Below, one piece after another: positions 42,208-51,301 of a stretch of DNA of 64,000 nucleotides. The notes beneath the pieces were generated by a model. That model was not told where the DNA came from, made no database searches, and saw only the letters and a list, made by a program, of their open reading frames with translations. Origin of the DNA: an uncultured Pelagibacteraceae bacterium (GTDB lineage Bacteria; Pseudomonadota; Alphaproteobacteria; Pelagibacterales; Pelagibacteraceae). The DNA lies in the NCBI GenBank assembly GCA_902627935.1, contig CACOLA010000003.1:1-64000 (forward strand). The letters are read 5' to 3'. Numbering within the stretch: position 1 is the stretch's first letter; every line of letters begins with the position of its first letter. The translations under genes and the position numbers were made by a program.

Positions 42208-42953
42208 TACTTAATTTTAGATATTTTTTTTATTTTAAGTTTTGCTGTTCTTTGAATCAAACTAACGGTTTTTAATATTGGCATAATTATAACTTTTTTT
42301 TTAGGTCCATAAGCATGAATTAGTTGTTTTGAATTCAAACACATAGCAACATGACCTTTCCAAAATATTATATCCCCTTTTTGAAATTTATTTCTTTTAA
42401 AACTTATTTTTGAATAATTGATTTGATCCTTAGTATCTCTTGGGTAAAAAAGATTATTATAATTAAAGTATGTTTGTAATAAAGCTGAACAATCAATACC
42501 ATTAAATGTTTTTCCTCCCCAAATATATTTAACATTTAAAAATTTTTTAAAAATCTTTACAAAACTTTTCTCTTTGTAAGAAATCTTTTTTATATCGATT
42601 TTTTTGATCCATTTATTATTTTCAATTTTTACGTAATTTCCATTTTCCTCTATAACTGCTAATCTAGATCCAAAAGTAAACCAAATTTTTGTTTTGATAC
42701 CAGGTCTTTTGAAAATATTTGCCTTAAGGCTATTAACCTTATAATTTGGAGTAAATTTTTGTTTGTAATATGAATTTTTTATATACCCCACATAATTATC
42801 AGATAGTGTTTTAATTTTTATCCAATTTTTTTTCTTTAATAAAATTTTAAATTTTTGACCATATATAATTTGTGAAGTTACCTCAGATAACTTTGAAGGT
42901 TTTCTGTAAATATTTGTAAAATTTTTTATGAAATAGAAATTATTTTGCACCAA
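42204..42953 (-). CDS. NlpC/P60 peptidase with N-terminal SH3 domain (YkfC-like)
   Basis: A 249-residue protein with a bacterial SH3-like N-terminal half (IYRKPSKLSEVTSQIIYGQKF...NDNYVGYIK-type repeats) and a C-terminal NlpC/P60 domain. Catalytic positions are visible: Cys in GGKTFNGIDCSALLQTYF near 160, His in WKGHVAMCL near 204, and a further His in QLIHAYGPKK near 218. No signal peptide is seen, so it probably acts in the cytoplasm. SH3-NlpC/P60 proteins of this kind (YkfC type) cut gamma-D-Glu-diaminopimelate bonds of recycled muropeptides, and its neighbour is an AmpG-like permease. Start is TTG 42953 or GTG 42950; no ATG is available. Confidence 0.85.
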   Translation of the reverse strand: MVQNNFYFIKNFTNIYRKPSKLSEVTSQIIYGQKFKILLKKKNWIKIKTLSDNYVGYIKNSYYKQKFTPNYKVNSLKANIFKRPGIKTKIWFTFGSRLAVIEENGNYVKIENNKWIKKIDIKKISYKEKSFVKIFKKFLNVKYIWGGKTFNGIDCSALLQTYFNYNNLFYPRDTKDQINYSKISFKRNKFQKGDIIFWKGHVAMCLNSKQLIHAYGPKKKVIIMPILKTVSLIQRTAKLKIKKISKIKY

Positions 42954-44319
42954 TTTTAATTTTGTTTTTGATTAACCACAAACAAATTAAGGAAGGAATT
43001 ACCATTATCGTAGTTAAGACAAAAAATGTTCCCCAATCCCCATTTAACCAGTCAACTAGTGCTCCTGACGAAGAAGCCAAAGTGGTTCTTCCTGCTGTGC
43101 CAATTGAAGCAAGCAATGCATACTGTGTTGCTGTATAAGTTCTATCAACTAATAAAGATATAAATGCAACAAACGCTACTGTTGCAAAAGCAGCGGTGAT
43201 ATCATCAGCTATAACAGCTATAGCAAATAAAATTTCAGACTTTCCAGTCCATGCTAAAAATGCAAATAAAAGATTTGTTAATGCCATTAATCCTCCAGCG
43301 AAAAACATTGTCTTGATTGTTCCAGCTCTCATAGCCATAATGCCACCTAATAACGTAAATATTACAGTTGTAATCCACCCTAACCCTTTAGAATAAATTG
43401 CAATTTGACCTTTTGAAAAACCAATTTCTTTATAGAAGACAATTGACATTCTTCCCATAAAAGCTTCACCTACCTTAAATAAAAATACAAAGCCCAGTAT
43501 ACCTAGTGCTATTTTAAAACCATTTTTTTTAAAAAAACTTATTATTGGACCACCAATAGTACCAGAAATATAAGCTATAAAGTTTGTAATAAAATTGTTG
43601 GAACCAAGTTTTCCCCTAATTAATCTATCCGTCTCTGTTTGTTTTGCTTTTCTATCCGTCTCTATTGGTTCATGAACAAACATTAATCCAATATTCATAA
43701 AAATAATCAAACCACCTAAAACTAAAAAAGTAGCTTGCCAGTAGTCTGAAATACCCAAATTTTCAAAAAATTCAGCTGTAAACAAAGCAACAACACCGCC
43801 TAATTTATAACCTGTCCACCACCCGACAACTGCCATAGCTGCACCTGCAGCCATAGATTTTCCCTCATTTTCACTTATTTGTTCAATCCTTAATGCATCT
43901 ACAGTTATATCCTGAGTTGCAGACGCTATAGCAATAATCAATCCAACAGAAATTAATAATGCCAAATTTTCTGTAGGATTGATCACACTCCAAATTATTA
44001 AACTTAATAAAATAATCACCTGCATTAAAACTATCCAGCCTCTTCTATGACCTATTTTTTTAGTTAGTAAAGGAATCTGAATTCTATCTATGATTGGGGC
44101 CCACAAATAATTAAAAGCATATACTCCAAAAATTAAACCTGCCCATCCAATTGTTGATCTGCTAAGACCTTCTTCTTTAAGCCAAAGGCTCAAACTACTC
44201 GCAATTAATACCCAAGGAAATCCACTTATTGCGCCCAATAAAAGAATTCTCATCATTCGAATATCTTTATAAATTATCAAAGACTCTAACCAGGATTGTT
44301 TTTTATTTATTTCAGACAT
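42940..44319 (-). CDS. ampG: AmpG-like MFS permease
   Basis: An integral inner-membrane protein of about 459 residues with 12 or more hydrophobic segments, of the PAT/AmpG branch of the major facilitator superfamily; AmpG brings anhydromuropeptides into the cytoplasm. Seen: the AmpG-type start (RMMRILLLGAISGFPWVLIASSLSLWLKEEG), LWAPIIDRIQIPLLTKKIGHRRGW near 67-90, and SATQDITVDALRIEQ near 135. The track starts at a TTG (44334), but the ATG at 44319 has GGAG nine bases upstream and avoids overlap with trkH. It overlaps the YkfC-like gene, supporting a joint role in cell-wall recycling; the exact substrate is inferred. Confidence 0.85.
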   Translation of the reverse strand: MSEINKKQSWLESLIIYKDIRMMRILLLGAISGFPWVLIASSLSLWLKEEGLSRSTIGWAGLIFGVYAFNYLWAPIIDRIQIPLLTKKIGHRRGWIVLMQVIILLSLIIWSVINPTENLALLISVGLIIAIASATQDITVDALRIEQISENEGKSMAAGAAMAVVGWWTGYKLGGVVALFTAEFFENLGISDYWQATFLVLGGLIIFMNIGLMFVHEPIETDRKAKQTETDRLIRGKLGSNNFITNFIAYISGTIGGPIISFFKKNGFKIALGILGFVFLFKVGEAFMGRMSIVFYKEIGFSKGQIAIYSKGLGWITTVIFTLLGGIMAMRAGTIKTMFFAGGLMALTNLLFAFLAWTGKSEILFAIAVIADDITAAFATVAFVAFISLLVDRTYTATQYALLASIGTAGRTTLASSSGALVDWLNGDWGTFFVLTTIMVIPSLICLWLIKNKIKIGAK

Positions 44320-44321
44320 AG

Positions 44322-45761
44322 TTAATTTCTCCAAAAAGATGGTAAGAATAATACTAGTATTGCGAACAGCTCGAGTCTACCTAATATCATTCCAAATGTT
44401 AAAATCCATTTTGAACTATCAGGAAGAGCTGAGAAGTCCCCATTTGGGCCAATTATTGAACCAAGCCCAGGTCCAACATTAGATATTGATGTTGCTGCTC
44501 CAGAGATAGAAGTAATAAAATCTAATCCAGTCAATGATAGCAGAGCAGTTAAAATAAAGAAAATAATAAAATACATATAAATAAATGAAATAATTGAAGA
44601 TATAAATTTATTATCAATTGGATTTTTATCGTATTTCAAAATAAAAACCCCTTTAGGGTAAATAATTTTTTTTAGTTGGTTAACAATAAAAAGATACAAT
44701 ATTTGTATTCTAAATATCTTAACCCCACAAGTTGTGGATCCAGCACACCCTCCAATGAACATTAAAATTAAAAATAAAACTAATGTAAAACTTCCCCATG
44801 TATCAAATTCAGCATTAACATATCCTGTGCCAGTTAATATAGAAATAATGTTAAAAATTACCGATCTAAAATTAAGATCTGTTGAACTGCTTATCATCAA
44901 ATATATTGATAAAATTATTATGCTAAAGATTATTATTTTAAAAAAAGTTCTTATTTGAATATCATTAAAAAATATTTTTTTATCTCCACTTATAAACTTT
45001 ATGTATACAATAAAGGGTAAGCTACCTAAAATTATAAAAATCATAGCTGAAATTTCAATGGAGACGCTATTAAAAAACCCGATTGATTCATTATAATTAG
45101 AAAATCCTCCTGTTGCTATTGTAGTCATTGAGTGTGTTAAACTATCAAATAGGCTCATACCAAAAATTTTATAAGTTAAACCGCACAAAAACGTCAATGA
45201 TGTGTAAATATATATTAGACGTAGTGCTATTTCTTTAGATTTAGGTAATATTTTCTCTGATGTATCATTATTTGAAATTTTAAAGAGTTGCATTCCACCA
45301 ACATTCATTATTGGCATTAATGTGATGGCCATAATTATAATACCTATGCCCCCCAACCATTGAAGAATTGCTCGCCAAAGCAATATACTTTTAGGCATTT
45401 CATTTAAATTGGAGATAATTGTTGATCCAGTCGTTGTGATTCCAGACATACTTTCAAAAAAAGCATTTATGAATGAAAAGTTAGAATCTGAAAAAATAAA
45501 TGGCAAAGATCCAAAAATTGCAATACTTAACCAAGATAGTGCGGTTAACAGAAAAGCTTGTTGTAAAGTCAACTTTTTATCATGGTCCAGATTAGATAAA
45601 AAAAATAATGTTCCAAAAATTATTGTAACTAAAGAAGCTCCAAAAAAAGATGAATCTAATTCTGAATATATAAATTGAAAAATAATAGGGATAAACATGA
45701 ATATCCCCAGAATTATTTGTAAAATTCCAAGCGTAAAAAAAACTGTTTTATAATTAGACAT
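44322..45761 (-). CDS. trkH: Trk-type potassium uptake protein TrkH
   Basis: TrkH is the pore subunit of a potassium uptake system that works with cytoplasmic TrkA. The 479-residue membrane protein has the repeated selectivity-filter segments typical of the family: SMSGITTTGSTII near 114, TIATGGFSNYNESIGFF near 214, ILTGTGYVNAEF near 311, and AATSISNVGPGLGSIIGP near 432, plus GGCAGSTTCGVKIFRIQ near 336. No trkA lies nearby. It diverges from lysS over an 89-base A+T-rich gap, in which I see no convincing element. Confidence 0.95.
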   Translation of the reverse strand: MSNYKTVFFTLGILQIILGIFMFIPIIFQFIYSELDSSFFGASLVTIIFGTLFFLSNLDHDKKLTLQQAFLLTALSWLSIAIFGSLPFIFSDSNFSFINAFFESMSGITTTGSTIISNLNEMPKSILLWRAILQWLGGIGIIIMAITLMPIMNVGGMQLFKISNNDTSEKILPKSKEIALRLIYIYTSLTFLCGLTYKIFGMSLFDSLTHSMTTIATGGFSNYNESIGFFNSVSIEISAMIFIILGSLPFIVYIKFISGDKKIFFNDIQIRTFFKIIIFSIIILSIYLMISSSTDLNFRSVIFNIISILTGTGYVNAEFDTWGSFTLVLFLILMFIGGCAGSTTCGVKIFRIQILYLFIVNQLKKIIYPKGVFILKYDKNPIDNKFISSIISFIYMYFIIFFILTALLSLTGLDFITSISGAATSISNVGPGLGSIIGPNGDFSALPDSSKWILTFGMILGRLELFAILVLFLPSFWRN

Positions 45762-45850
45762 TTTGAAAGAACATTATTTTATGGTAAATAAATTTCAACT
45801 CTATAAGAATTAATAAAATCGCTAATTTAACATTTTAAAAAGATATATTT

Positions 45851-47413
45851 GTGATTAAAAAAGAAATTTTAGAAAAAACAAGTGCCTGGCCTTTTGTTGA
45901 AGCAAAAAAAATGCTTCGAGAAAGAAAATCATTTATTGAAAAAAAAGGTAAAATCACTCTTCAAACAGGGTATGGTCCAAGTGGACTTCCTCATATTGGA
46001 ACATTTGGTGAAGTAGCAAGAACTTCGATGATGGTTAATGCCTTAAGGCAACTTACAGACTTACCTGCAGAAATAGTTACTTTTTCAGATGATATGGATG
46101 GTTTAAGAAAGGTTCCTGATAATGTTCCTAACCAAGAGATGCTTAATAAGAATCTTCATAAACCATTAACCCAAGTGCCGGATCCATTTGGAAAATTTTC
46201 TAGTTTTGGAGAACACAATAATGAAATGTTGAAAGATTTTTTGAATAGTTTTGACTTTAAATATAGTTTTAAAAGCTCATCAACTTTATATAAAGATGGT
46301 TTTTTTAATTCAACTTTAAAAATTATTTTAGAAAATTACAATGGTATAATGAATATTATACTTCCAACCTTAGGTAAAGAACGTCAAAAAACCTATTGTC
46401 CTTTTTTACCTATTTGTCCAGATACAGGTCATGTATTAGAAATACCAGTTTTAGAAATTGATAAAAAAAATTCTAAAATAATTTTTGATAATCAAGGTAG
46501 AAAATTAGAATCCAGTATTCTAAATGGAAATTGCAAACTACAATGGAAAGTTGATTGGGCAATGAGATGGTACGCTCTTGATGTAGATTTTGAAATGTAT
46601 GGAAAAGACCTTATTGAAAGTGCAATATTATCAAGCAAAATTATAAATTTAATTGGAAAAAAAAATCCATCCGGTTTCGCCTATGAATTATTTTTAGACG
46701 AAAAAGGCGAAAAAATTTCAAAATCGAAAGGAAATGGTATTACTATAGATCAGTGGTTGAAATATGCTTCACCTGAAAGCTTATCTTTATATATGTATCA
46801 AAATCCTAAAAGGGCAAAAAAACTTTATAAAGAAATAGTGCCAAAAGCTGTGGATGAATATCTTGATAATATTGAAAAATCAAAAAAACAAACAGAGCAA
46901 CAACTTGTAATGAATCCTGTTTGGCATGTTCACAATGGAAAAGTTCCAAAAGAAGAAATGATTATGACTTTTTCAATGTTACTGAATTTAGTTGAAACAA
47001 GTAATGCTGATAACAAAGATCTATTATGGAAGTTTGTAAAAAAATATAAACCAAACATTTATGAAAAAAATTTTCCAATTTTTAATAGTTTGGTTGGTTA
47101 TGCGATTAGATATTTTAATGATGTAATCAAATCTCAAAAAAAATATAAAAAACCCTCAGATAAAGAAAAATTAGCTTTAGAGGCTTTAGTAAAAACTTTG
47201 GAAAAATGTAATGATCAGATGTCACCAGAAGATATACAAACTTTAATTTATTCAACAGGAAAAGAAAATGGCTACGCAGAAAACCTTAGAGATTGGTTTA
47301 AGTTGATTTATGAAGTAGTCTTTGGTGATGAAAATGGTCCAAGGATGGGCTTTTTTATAAGTTTTTTTGGTGTTAACGAAACAAAAGAGTTGATAATTAG
47401 TAAATTAAAATAA
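45851..47413 (+). CDS. lysK: Lysyl-tRNA synthetase, class I
   Basis: Charges tRNA-Lys with lysine. The 520-residue protein is the class I (Rossmann-fold, archaeal-type) enzyme, not the class II LysS of most bacteria. Seen: the HIGH-equivalent GYGPSGLPHIGTFGEVARTSM near 37-57, FSDDMDGLRKVPDN near 80, DWAMRWYALDVDFEMYGKDL near 239, and the KMSKS-equivalent KISKSKGNGIT near 291. Class I LysRS is usual in Alphaproteobacteria. The start is a GTG; no ATG is available before the conserved WPFVEAKKML block. It shares one base with pyrD (TAATG). Confidence 0.95.
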   Translation: MIKKEILEKTSAWPFVEAKKMLRERKSFIEKKGKITLQTGYGPSGLPHIGTFGEVARTSMMVNALRQLTDLPAEIVTFSDDMDGLRKVPDNVPNQEMLNKNLHKPLTQVPDPFGKFSSFGEHNNEMLKDFLNSFDFKYSFKSSSTLYKDGFFNSTLKIILENYNGIMNIILPTLGKERQKTYCPFLPICPDTGHVLEIPVLEIDKKNSKIIFDNQGRKLESSILNGNCKLQWKVDWAMRWYALDVDFEMYGKDLIESAILSSKIINLIGKKNPSGFAYELFLDEKGEKISKSKGNGITIDQWLKYASPESLSLYMYQNPKRAKKLYKEIVPKAVDEYLDNIEKSKKQTEQQLVMNPVWHVHNGKVPKEEMIMTFSMLLNLVETSNADNKDLLWKFVKKYKPNIYEKNFPIFNSLVGYAIRYFNDVIKSQKKYKKPSDKEKLALEALVKTLEKCNDQMSPEDIQTLIYSTGKENGYAENLRDWFKLIYEVVFGDENGPRMGFFISFFGVNETKELIISKLK

Positions 47414-48465
47414 TGTATTCAAATTTAAGATCTTTAATATTTAGAATAGATCCTGAAAGAGCACACTTTTTAGCAATTCAATCTCTTAAATTTAATTTAG
47501 TTTCAAATATATTTGATGAAAATAAAAACGATCCTATATTAAAAACAAAATTATTTAAAAAAGAGCTTTGTAATCCAATCGGCATTGCAGCAGGTTTTGA
47601 CAAGAGTGCTGAGGTATATAATCCTTTGTTTAAATTGGGATTTGGATTTGTTGAGGTAGGTACTGTCACCCCATTAAAACAATATGGAAATGAAAAACCA
47701 AGAGTATTTAGATTGGTAGAAGATCAAGCATTAATCAATAGGTTAGGATTTAACAATCATGGATCAGATGTAATATTAAATAGAATAAAATCTAATACAA
47801 AATTAGGTGTGTTAGGTGTTAATATTGGTCCTAATAAAGATTCTAATGATAGATTAAACGATTATTTAATTGGAATAGAAAAATTTTCTGAAGTTGCAGA
47901 TTATATTACAATTAATATTTCTTCACCAAATACTGAAAATCTCAGAAATTTTCATGATGGGAATAACTTAAAAAAGTTATTAAGATCTGTATCAGAGAAA
48001 AAAAAACAGTTAAAAACTGAAATTCCTTTAGCTGTAAAGATTTCACCAGATATCAACGAAAATCAAATCGACTTAATTTCAGAAATACTTTTAGAAAATA
48101 ATATAAGTGCAATAATAATTTCAAATACATCTGACGCTTCTCGAGAAACCCTTCAAAATATTCAGAAACATCAAAGAGGCGGCTTATCAGGAAAACCAAT
48201 AGAAAAAAAATCAAATCTCTTAATAAGTAAATTCTATAATTTATTAAAAGGTAAAATAAAAATAATTGGAGTGGGAGGTGTTGACTCTGGAAAAGCAGCT
48301 TATGACAAATTTTTATTTGGAGCAGATTACGTTCAATTATATACTGGCATGGTATTTCAAGGCCCTAACATTGCTAGTGTGATTAAAAAGGATTTAAAAG
48401 AATTGTTAATAAGAGATGGTGTCAAAAATTTTACAGAAATTGTGGGAAATAAAACGATTTCTTAA
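47413..48465 (+). CDS. pyrD: Dihydroorotate dehydrogenase (quinone), class 2
   Basis: PyrD oxidises dihydroorotate to orotate with FMN and passes electrons to membrane quinone. The 350-residue length and N-terminal helix ([22 protein letters not shown]) are those of the membrane-associated class 2 form. Seen: [34 protein letters not shown] near 56-89, NRLGFNNHG near 112, [14 protein letters not shown] near 169 with the catalytic Ser, and [26 protein letters not shown] near 286. It abuts lysS; a promoter for rpmB lies just past its stop. Confidence 0.97.
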   Translation: MYSNLRSLIFRIDPERAHFLAIQSLKFNLVSNIFDENKNDPILKTKLFKKELCNPIGIAAGFDKSAEVYNPLFKLGFGFVEVGTVTPLKQYGNEKPRVFRLVEDQALINRLGFNNHGSDVILNRIKSNTKLGVLGVNIGPNKDSNDRLNDYLIGIEKFSEVADYITINISSPNTENLRNFHDGNNLKKLLRSVSEKKKQLKTEIPLAVKISPDINENQIDLISEILLENNISAIIISNTSDASRETLQNIQKHQRGGLSGKPIEKKSNLLISKFYNLLKGKIKIIGVGGVDSGKAAYDKFLFGADYVQLYTGMVFQGPNIASVIKKDLKELLIRDGVKNFTEIVGNKTIS

Positions 48466-48476
48466 ATGTATTAAAC

Positions 48477-48505
48477 TTGACGCCTATAAATTCTCTCCTT
48501 ATATA
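48477..48505 (+). promoter_or_regulatory. Promoter for rpmB
   Basis: TTGACG (48477-48482) and TATATA (48500-48505) are spaced by exactly 17 bases, in the 52-base gap between pyrD and rpmB. The predicted start falls about six to ten bases before the rpmB ATG, so the leader would be very short. This gives the ribosomal gene its own transcription apart from lysS-pyrD. Confidence 0.65.
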
Positions 48506-48517
48506 GGTACAGTTATT

Positions 48518-48829
48518 ATGTCAAAAAAATGCGAACTTACTGGTAAAATTCCTATGAAGGGTAATAACGTTAGCCATGCTAATAACAAGACAAAAAGAAG
48601 ATTTTTACCAAACCTCAAAAAAGTCAAATTTACGAGCGAGCTCACTGGAAGAAGTTTAAGGCTTACCGTAAGTAATTCAGGTGTAAGGTCAGTTGACAAA
48701 AAAGGTAGTTTTGATGAATTCTTAAAGGCTGTAAAAAATAAAAACTTATCTCCAAGATTAAAAAAATTAAAAAAAGTAATATTAATTAAATCACCTTTTA
48801 AAAAAAAACCAATATCTAAATCTGTTTAA
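48518..48829 (+). CDS. rpmB: 50S ribosomal protein L28
   Basis: L28 is a large-subunit protein. The track runs the frame back into pyrD (48416), but L28 starts at [29 protein letters not shown], so the start is the ATG at 48518, giving 103 residues. The family motif [26 protein letters not shown] is present. Length matches the longer alphaproteobacterial L28 (about 97 to 100 residues) rather than the 78 of E. coli. The stop overlaps the next ATG by one base. Confidence 0.97.
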   Translation: MSKKCELTGKIPMKGNNVSHANNKTKRRFLPNLKKVKFTSELTGRSLRLTVSNSGVRSVDKKGSFDEFLKAVKNKNLSPRLKKLKKVILIKSPFKKKPISKSV

Positions 48830-49383
48830 TGAGTAAATTATTTATCACCCTGTCTATAATGATGGGGGTTGTCGTATTATCTTCTAATTATTTAGTTCAG
48901 TTTCCAATAAACTATTTTGGATTAAACGAGATTCTGACCTATGGAGCCTTTAGTTACCCAATAGCTTTTTTAATTACAGATTTAGCGAATAGGTCATATG
49001 GAAAATTATTAGCAAGACAAATTGTATATTTAGGTTTTTTAATTGGAATTATATTTACATTATTATTTTCTACTGATTTTGCAGATTTGATATCTATAAG
49101 AATAGCAATAGGATCAGGAATAGCTTTTATTACTGCACAATTATTAGATATTCAAATTTTTGATCGATTAAGAAAAAAAGATTGGTATGTAGCTCCACTT
49201 ACTTCATCGTTGATTGGTTCAACAGTCGACACTTTTTTATTTTTTGCAATATCATTTTATGCAACAGGAGTTCCTTGGATAACTTTATCTTTGGGAGATT
49301 TAGCAGTTAAAATTTTAGTTGCTTTAATAATGTTGATACCATTTAGAATGTTATTGAAAATTATTAAACCAATTAAAGTTTAA
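48829..49383 (+). CDS. YhhQ/VUT-family transporter, probable queuosine precursor uptake
   Basis: A 184-residue integral membrane protein with about six hydrophobic segments. It resembles the VUT/YhhQ family: the start helix, NEILTYGAFSYPIAFLITDLANRSYGKLLARQIVYLGF near 35-72, RIAIGSGIAFITAQLLDIQIFDRLR near 90-114, and APLTSSLIGSTVDTFLFFAISFY near 121-143. E. coli YhhQ carries queuosine precursors (preQ0/preQ1); that substrate is inferred here. It overlaps rpmB by one base. Its stop and that of the convergent agmatinase-family gene share a TTAA. Confidence 0.85.
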   Translation: MSKLFITLSIMMGVVVLSSNYLVQFPINYFGLNEILTYGAFSYPIAFLITDLANRSYGKLLARQIVYLGFLIGIIFTLLFSTDFADLISIRIAIGSGIAFITAQLLDIQIFDRLRKKDWYVAPLTSSLIGSTVDTFLFFAISFYATGVPWITLSLGDLAVKILVALIMLIPFRMLLKIIKPIKV

Positions 49384-50255
49384 TATAAAAATTTATAAGA
49401 CAGAATTTTATAAGCTAATTTTGCAACAAGAAAGTTAAATGAATTAAATCCCTTAATTGGAGATAATTCATTAATATCTACACCAACAATTTTAGAGTTT
49501 TTTGCCGCAATTCTTATTATATCTAATGTTTCATCCCACAAAAGTCCTCCTGGTTCAGGTGTGCCGGTTGCAGGCATAATACTTGAATCTAGTCCATCTA
49601 CATCAAACGTAAGATAAACAGTTTTATTTTTAATTAGTTTTTTAAAGTTAGACAAATTCCACTTTTTTTTATCTTTAGCCCAAAAAATATTTATTCTTGA
49701 AGAATTCTTTTTTAAAAATGGGATTTCACTTTTTGATATGTTTCTTATCCCAAATGAAATTAACGAAACATTTTTATAATCTAGACACCTTCTAATTGCT
49801 GAAGCGTGTGAAAATTTTTCTCCATTATAACTTTGACGTAAATCTGCATGAGCATCAAAATGTAAGAGACAAATGTTTTTATATTTTTTAGTAAAAGGAA
49901 CAATACACCCAGGGGTTATTGAATGCTCTCCACCTAAAGTCATCGGAAAGAGATTTCTATTTAAAATTTCTTTATTAATTTCTGAGATTTTATTTAGTGC
50001 CTTATTAATATTTTTGTCTATTTTAAATGGTTTTAAAGTTTTAATACCTATTTTTTTATATGGTTCACAATTAAGCTCTTCATCATATAATTCAACTTGG
50101 TGAGACGCTTTTATAATTTCTCTAGGTCCATTCTTAGTTCCACTTCCATAACTAACAGTTTTCTCTAATCCAAATGGAACAACTATAGCTTTTTCTTTAA
50201 AGCTAAATTTATTATCAATTCCTAAAAACCCGTTTTTATTTGATAGATATTTCAA
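49380..50255 (-). CDS. speB: Agmatinase/arginase-family ureohydrolase
   Basis: A 291-residue binuclear manganese ureohydrolase. All metal ligands are visible: His in TLGGEHSITPG near 118, Asp/His/Asp in LHFDAHADLRQ near 140, and the Asp pair in LTFDVDGLDSSIMPATGTPEPGG near 217. Agmatinase (agmatine to putrescine plus urea) is the best guess given the polyamine neighbours, but related ureohydrolases such as guanidinobutyrase look alike. The start is a TTG two bases after the end of the deoxyhypusine-synthase-like gene; no ATG is available nearby. Last gene of a three-gene minus-strand operon. Confidence 0.87.
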   Translation of the reverse strand: MKYLSNKNGFLGIDNKFSFKEKAIVVPFGLEKTVSYGSGTKNGPREIIKASHQVELYDEELNCEPYKKIGIKTLKPFKIDKNINKALNKISEINKEILNRNLFPMTLGGEHSITPGCIVPFTKKYKNICLLHFDAHADLRQSYNGEKFSHASAIRRCLDYKNVSLISFGIRNISKSEIPFLKKNSSRINIFWAKDKKKWNLSNFKKLIKNKTVYLTFDVDGLDSSIMPATGTPEPGGLLWDETLDIIRIAAKNSKIVGVDINELSPIKGFNSFNFLVAKLAYKILSYKFLY

Positions 50256-50257
50256 TT

Positions 50258-51301
50258 TTATTCAAAAATTTTTGTAAAGTTTTTTCTTTTTCTATTTTTC
50301 CATTCCCCTCTATGATAAGCATCACTAGCGATCAATGGTAAAACACTGGTAGCTTCTGCAAACACCATCTGTTCTTTTGTGATATCTACTTTCCCCCATG
50401 AACTAGCTTCTTTTAGTGTGGAGCTACTACAAGCACCGTCTCTACTATCAGCAACAGTAATTTGAACAGCATATTTATGCATGTCTACATCCTTTCCTAA
50501 TAGCTCAGCACAAATAACAGTATCTTGAATAAAGTTTTTAGGGACACCACCACCAACCATAAATAATCCAGAACCTTTAGATTTGATTTTAATTTCAGTT
50601 AGTTCTCTAAATTCTCTAACCGAGTCTATTGTCATATGATTTTTTGGATTTCGTTCTTGATGCATAACTAGACCAAATCCTGCACTAGAGTCTGTAAATG
50701 CAGGACAGAAAATTGGAACATTATTGTCAAAAGCAGTTTCAATTAAAGAATCTTTTTTCTTTGAGTTTTTTTTTAAATATTTTCCCATTTCATTAATGAA
50801 TTCCCTTGAGGTATAGCTTCTTGATTCAAGGTTATTTGCAATTTCACATATAATTTTATCACACATTTGGAGTTCTTCTTCATCTATGTAGGTGTCATAG
50901 ATTCTATCTATATAGTTGCTCCTCAATTCTGTATCGTCTTGAAATTGGGAACCTTGATAATGTTTAAATCCAAGAGCTTCAAAAAAATCCATATCTACTA
51001 TAGAGGCACCTGTTGCGACGATTGCATCCACCATATTATATTTAACCAAATCTTTATAAATATTCATACATCCAGCCGCAGAAGTAGAGCCAGCTAAAGT
51101 AAGAAAAATTGTACATTCTTTATCTTTAAGCATATCGTTATAAATATTTGCAGCATTTGCTGTTTCTCTAGAAACGAATGACATTTTTTCCATAGAGGAT
51201 ATAATTTTTCTAGAATCAAAAGAGGTTATATCAATATGTTCTACAGGACTTTTTAAGAAATCTTTTTTACTATTGTGGCCTGGATTTTTTTGACCTGACA
51301 T
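50258..51301 (-). CDS. Deoxyhypusine-synthase-like protein (probable homospermidine synthase)
   Basis: A 347-residue protein of the deoxyhypusine synthase family. Bacteria have no eIF5A to modify; bacterial members are thought to make homospermidine or related polyamines by butylamine transfer with NAD. Seen: FLTLAGSTSAAGCMNIYKDLV near 61 (NAD-site region), DAIVATGASIVDMDFFEALG near 93, PIFCPAFTDSSAGFG near 198, MVGGGVPKNFI near 250, and ASSWGKVDI near 309, where the lysine aligns with the catalytic Lys of the SWGK motif in eukaryotic enzymes. It lies between a decarboxylase and an agmatinase-family gene, with a 1-base overlap and a 2-base gap. Confidence 0.88.
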   Translation of the reverse strand: MSGQKNPGHNSKKDFLKSPVEHIDITSFDSRKIISSMEKMSFVSRETANAANIYNDMLKDKECTIFLTLAGSTSAAGCMNIYKDLVKYNMVDAIVATGASIVDMDFFEALGFKHYQGSQFQDDTELRSNYIDRIYDTYIDEEELQMCDKIICEIANNLESRSYTSREFINEMGKYLKKNSKKKDSLIETAFDNNVPIFCPAFTDSSAGFGLVMHQERNPKNHMTIDSVREFRELTEIKIKSKGSGLFMVGGGVPKNFIQDTVICAELLGKDVDMHKYAVQITVADSRDGACSSSTLKEASSWGKVDITKEQMVFAEATSVLPLIASDAYHRGEWKNRKRKNFTKIFE

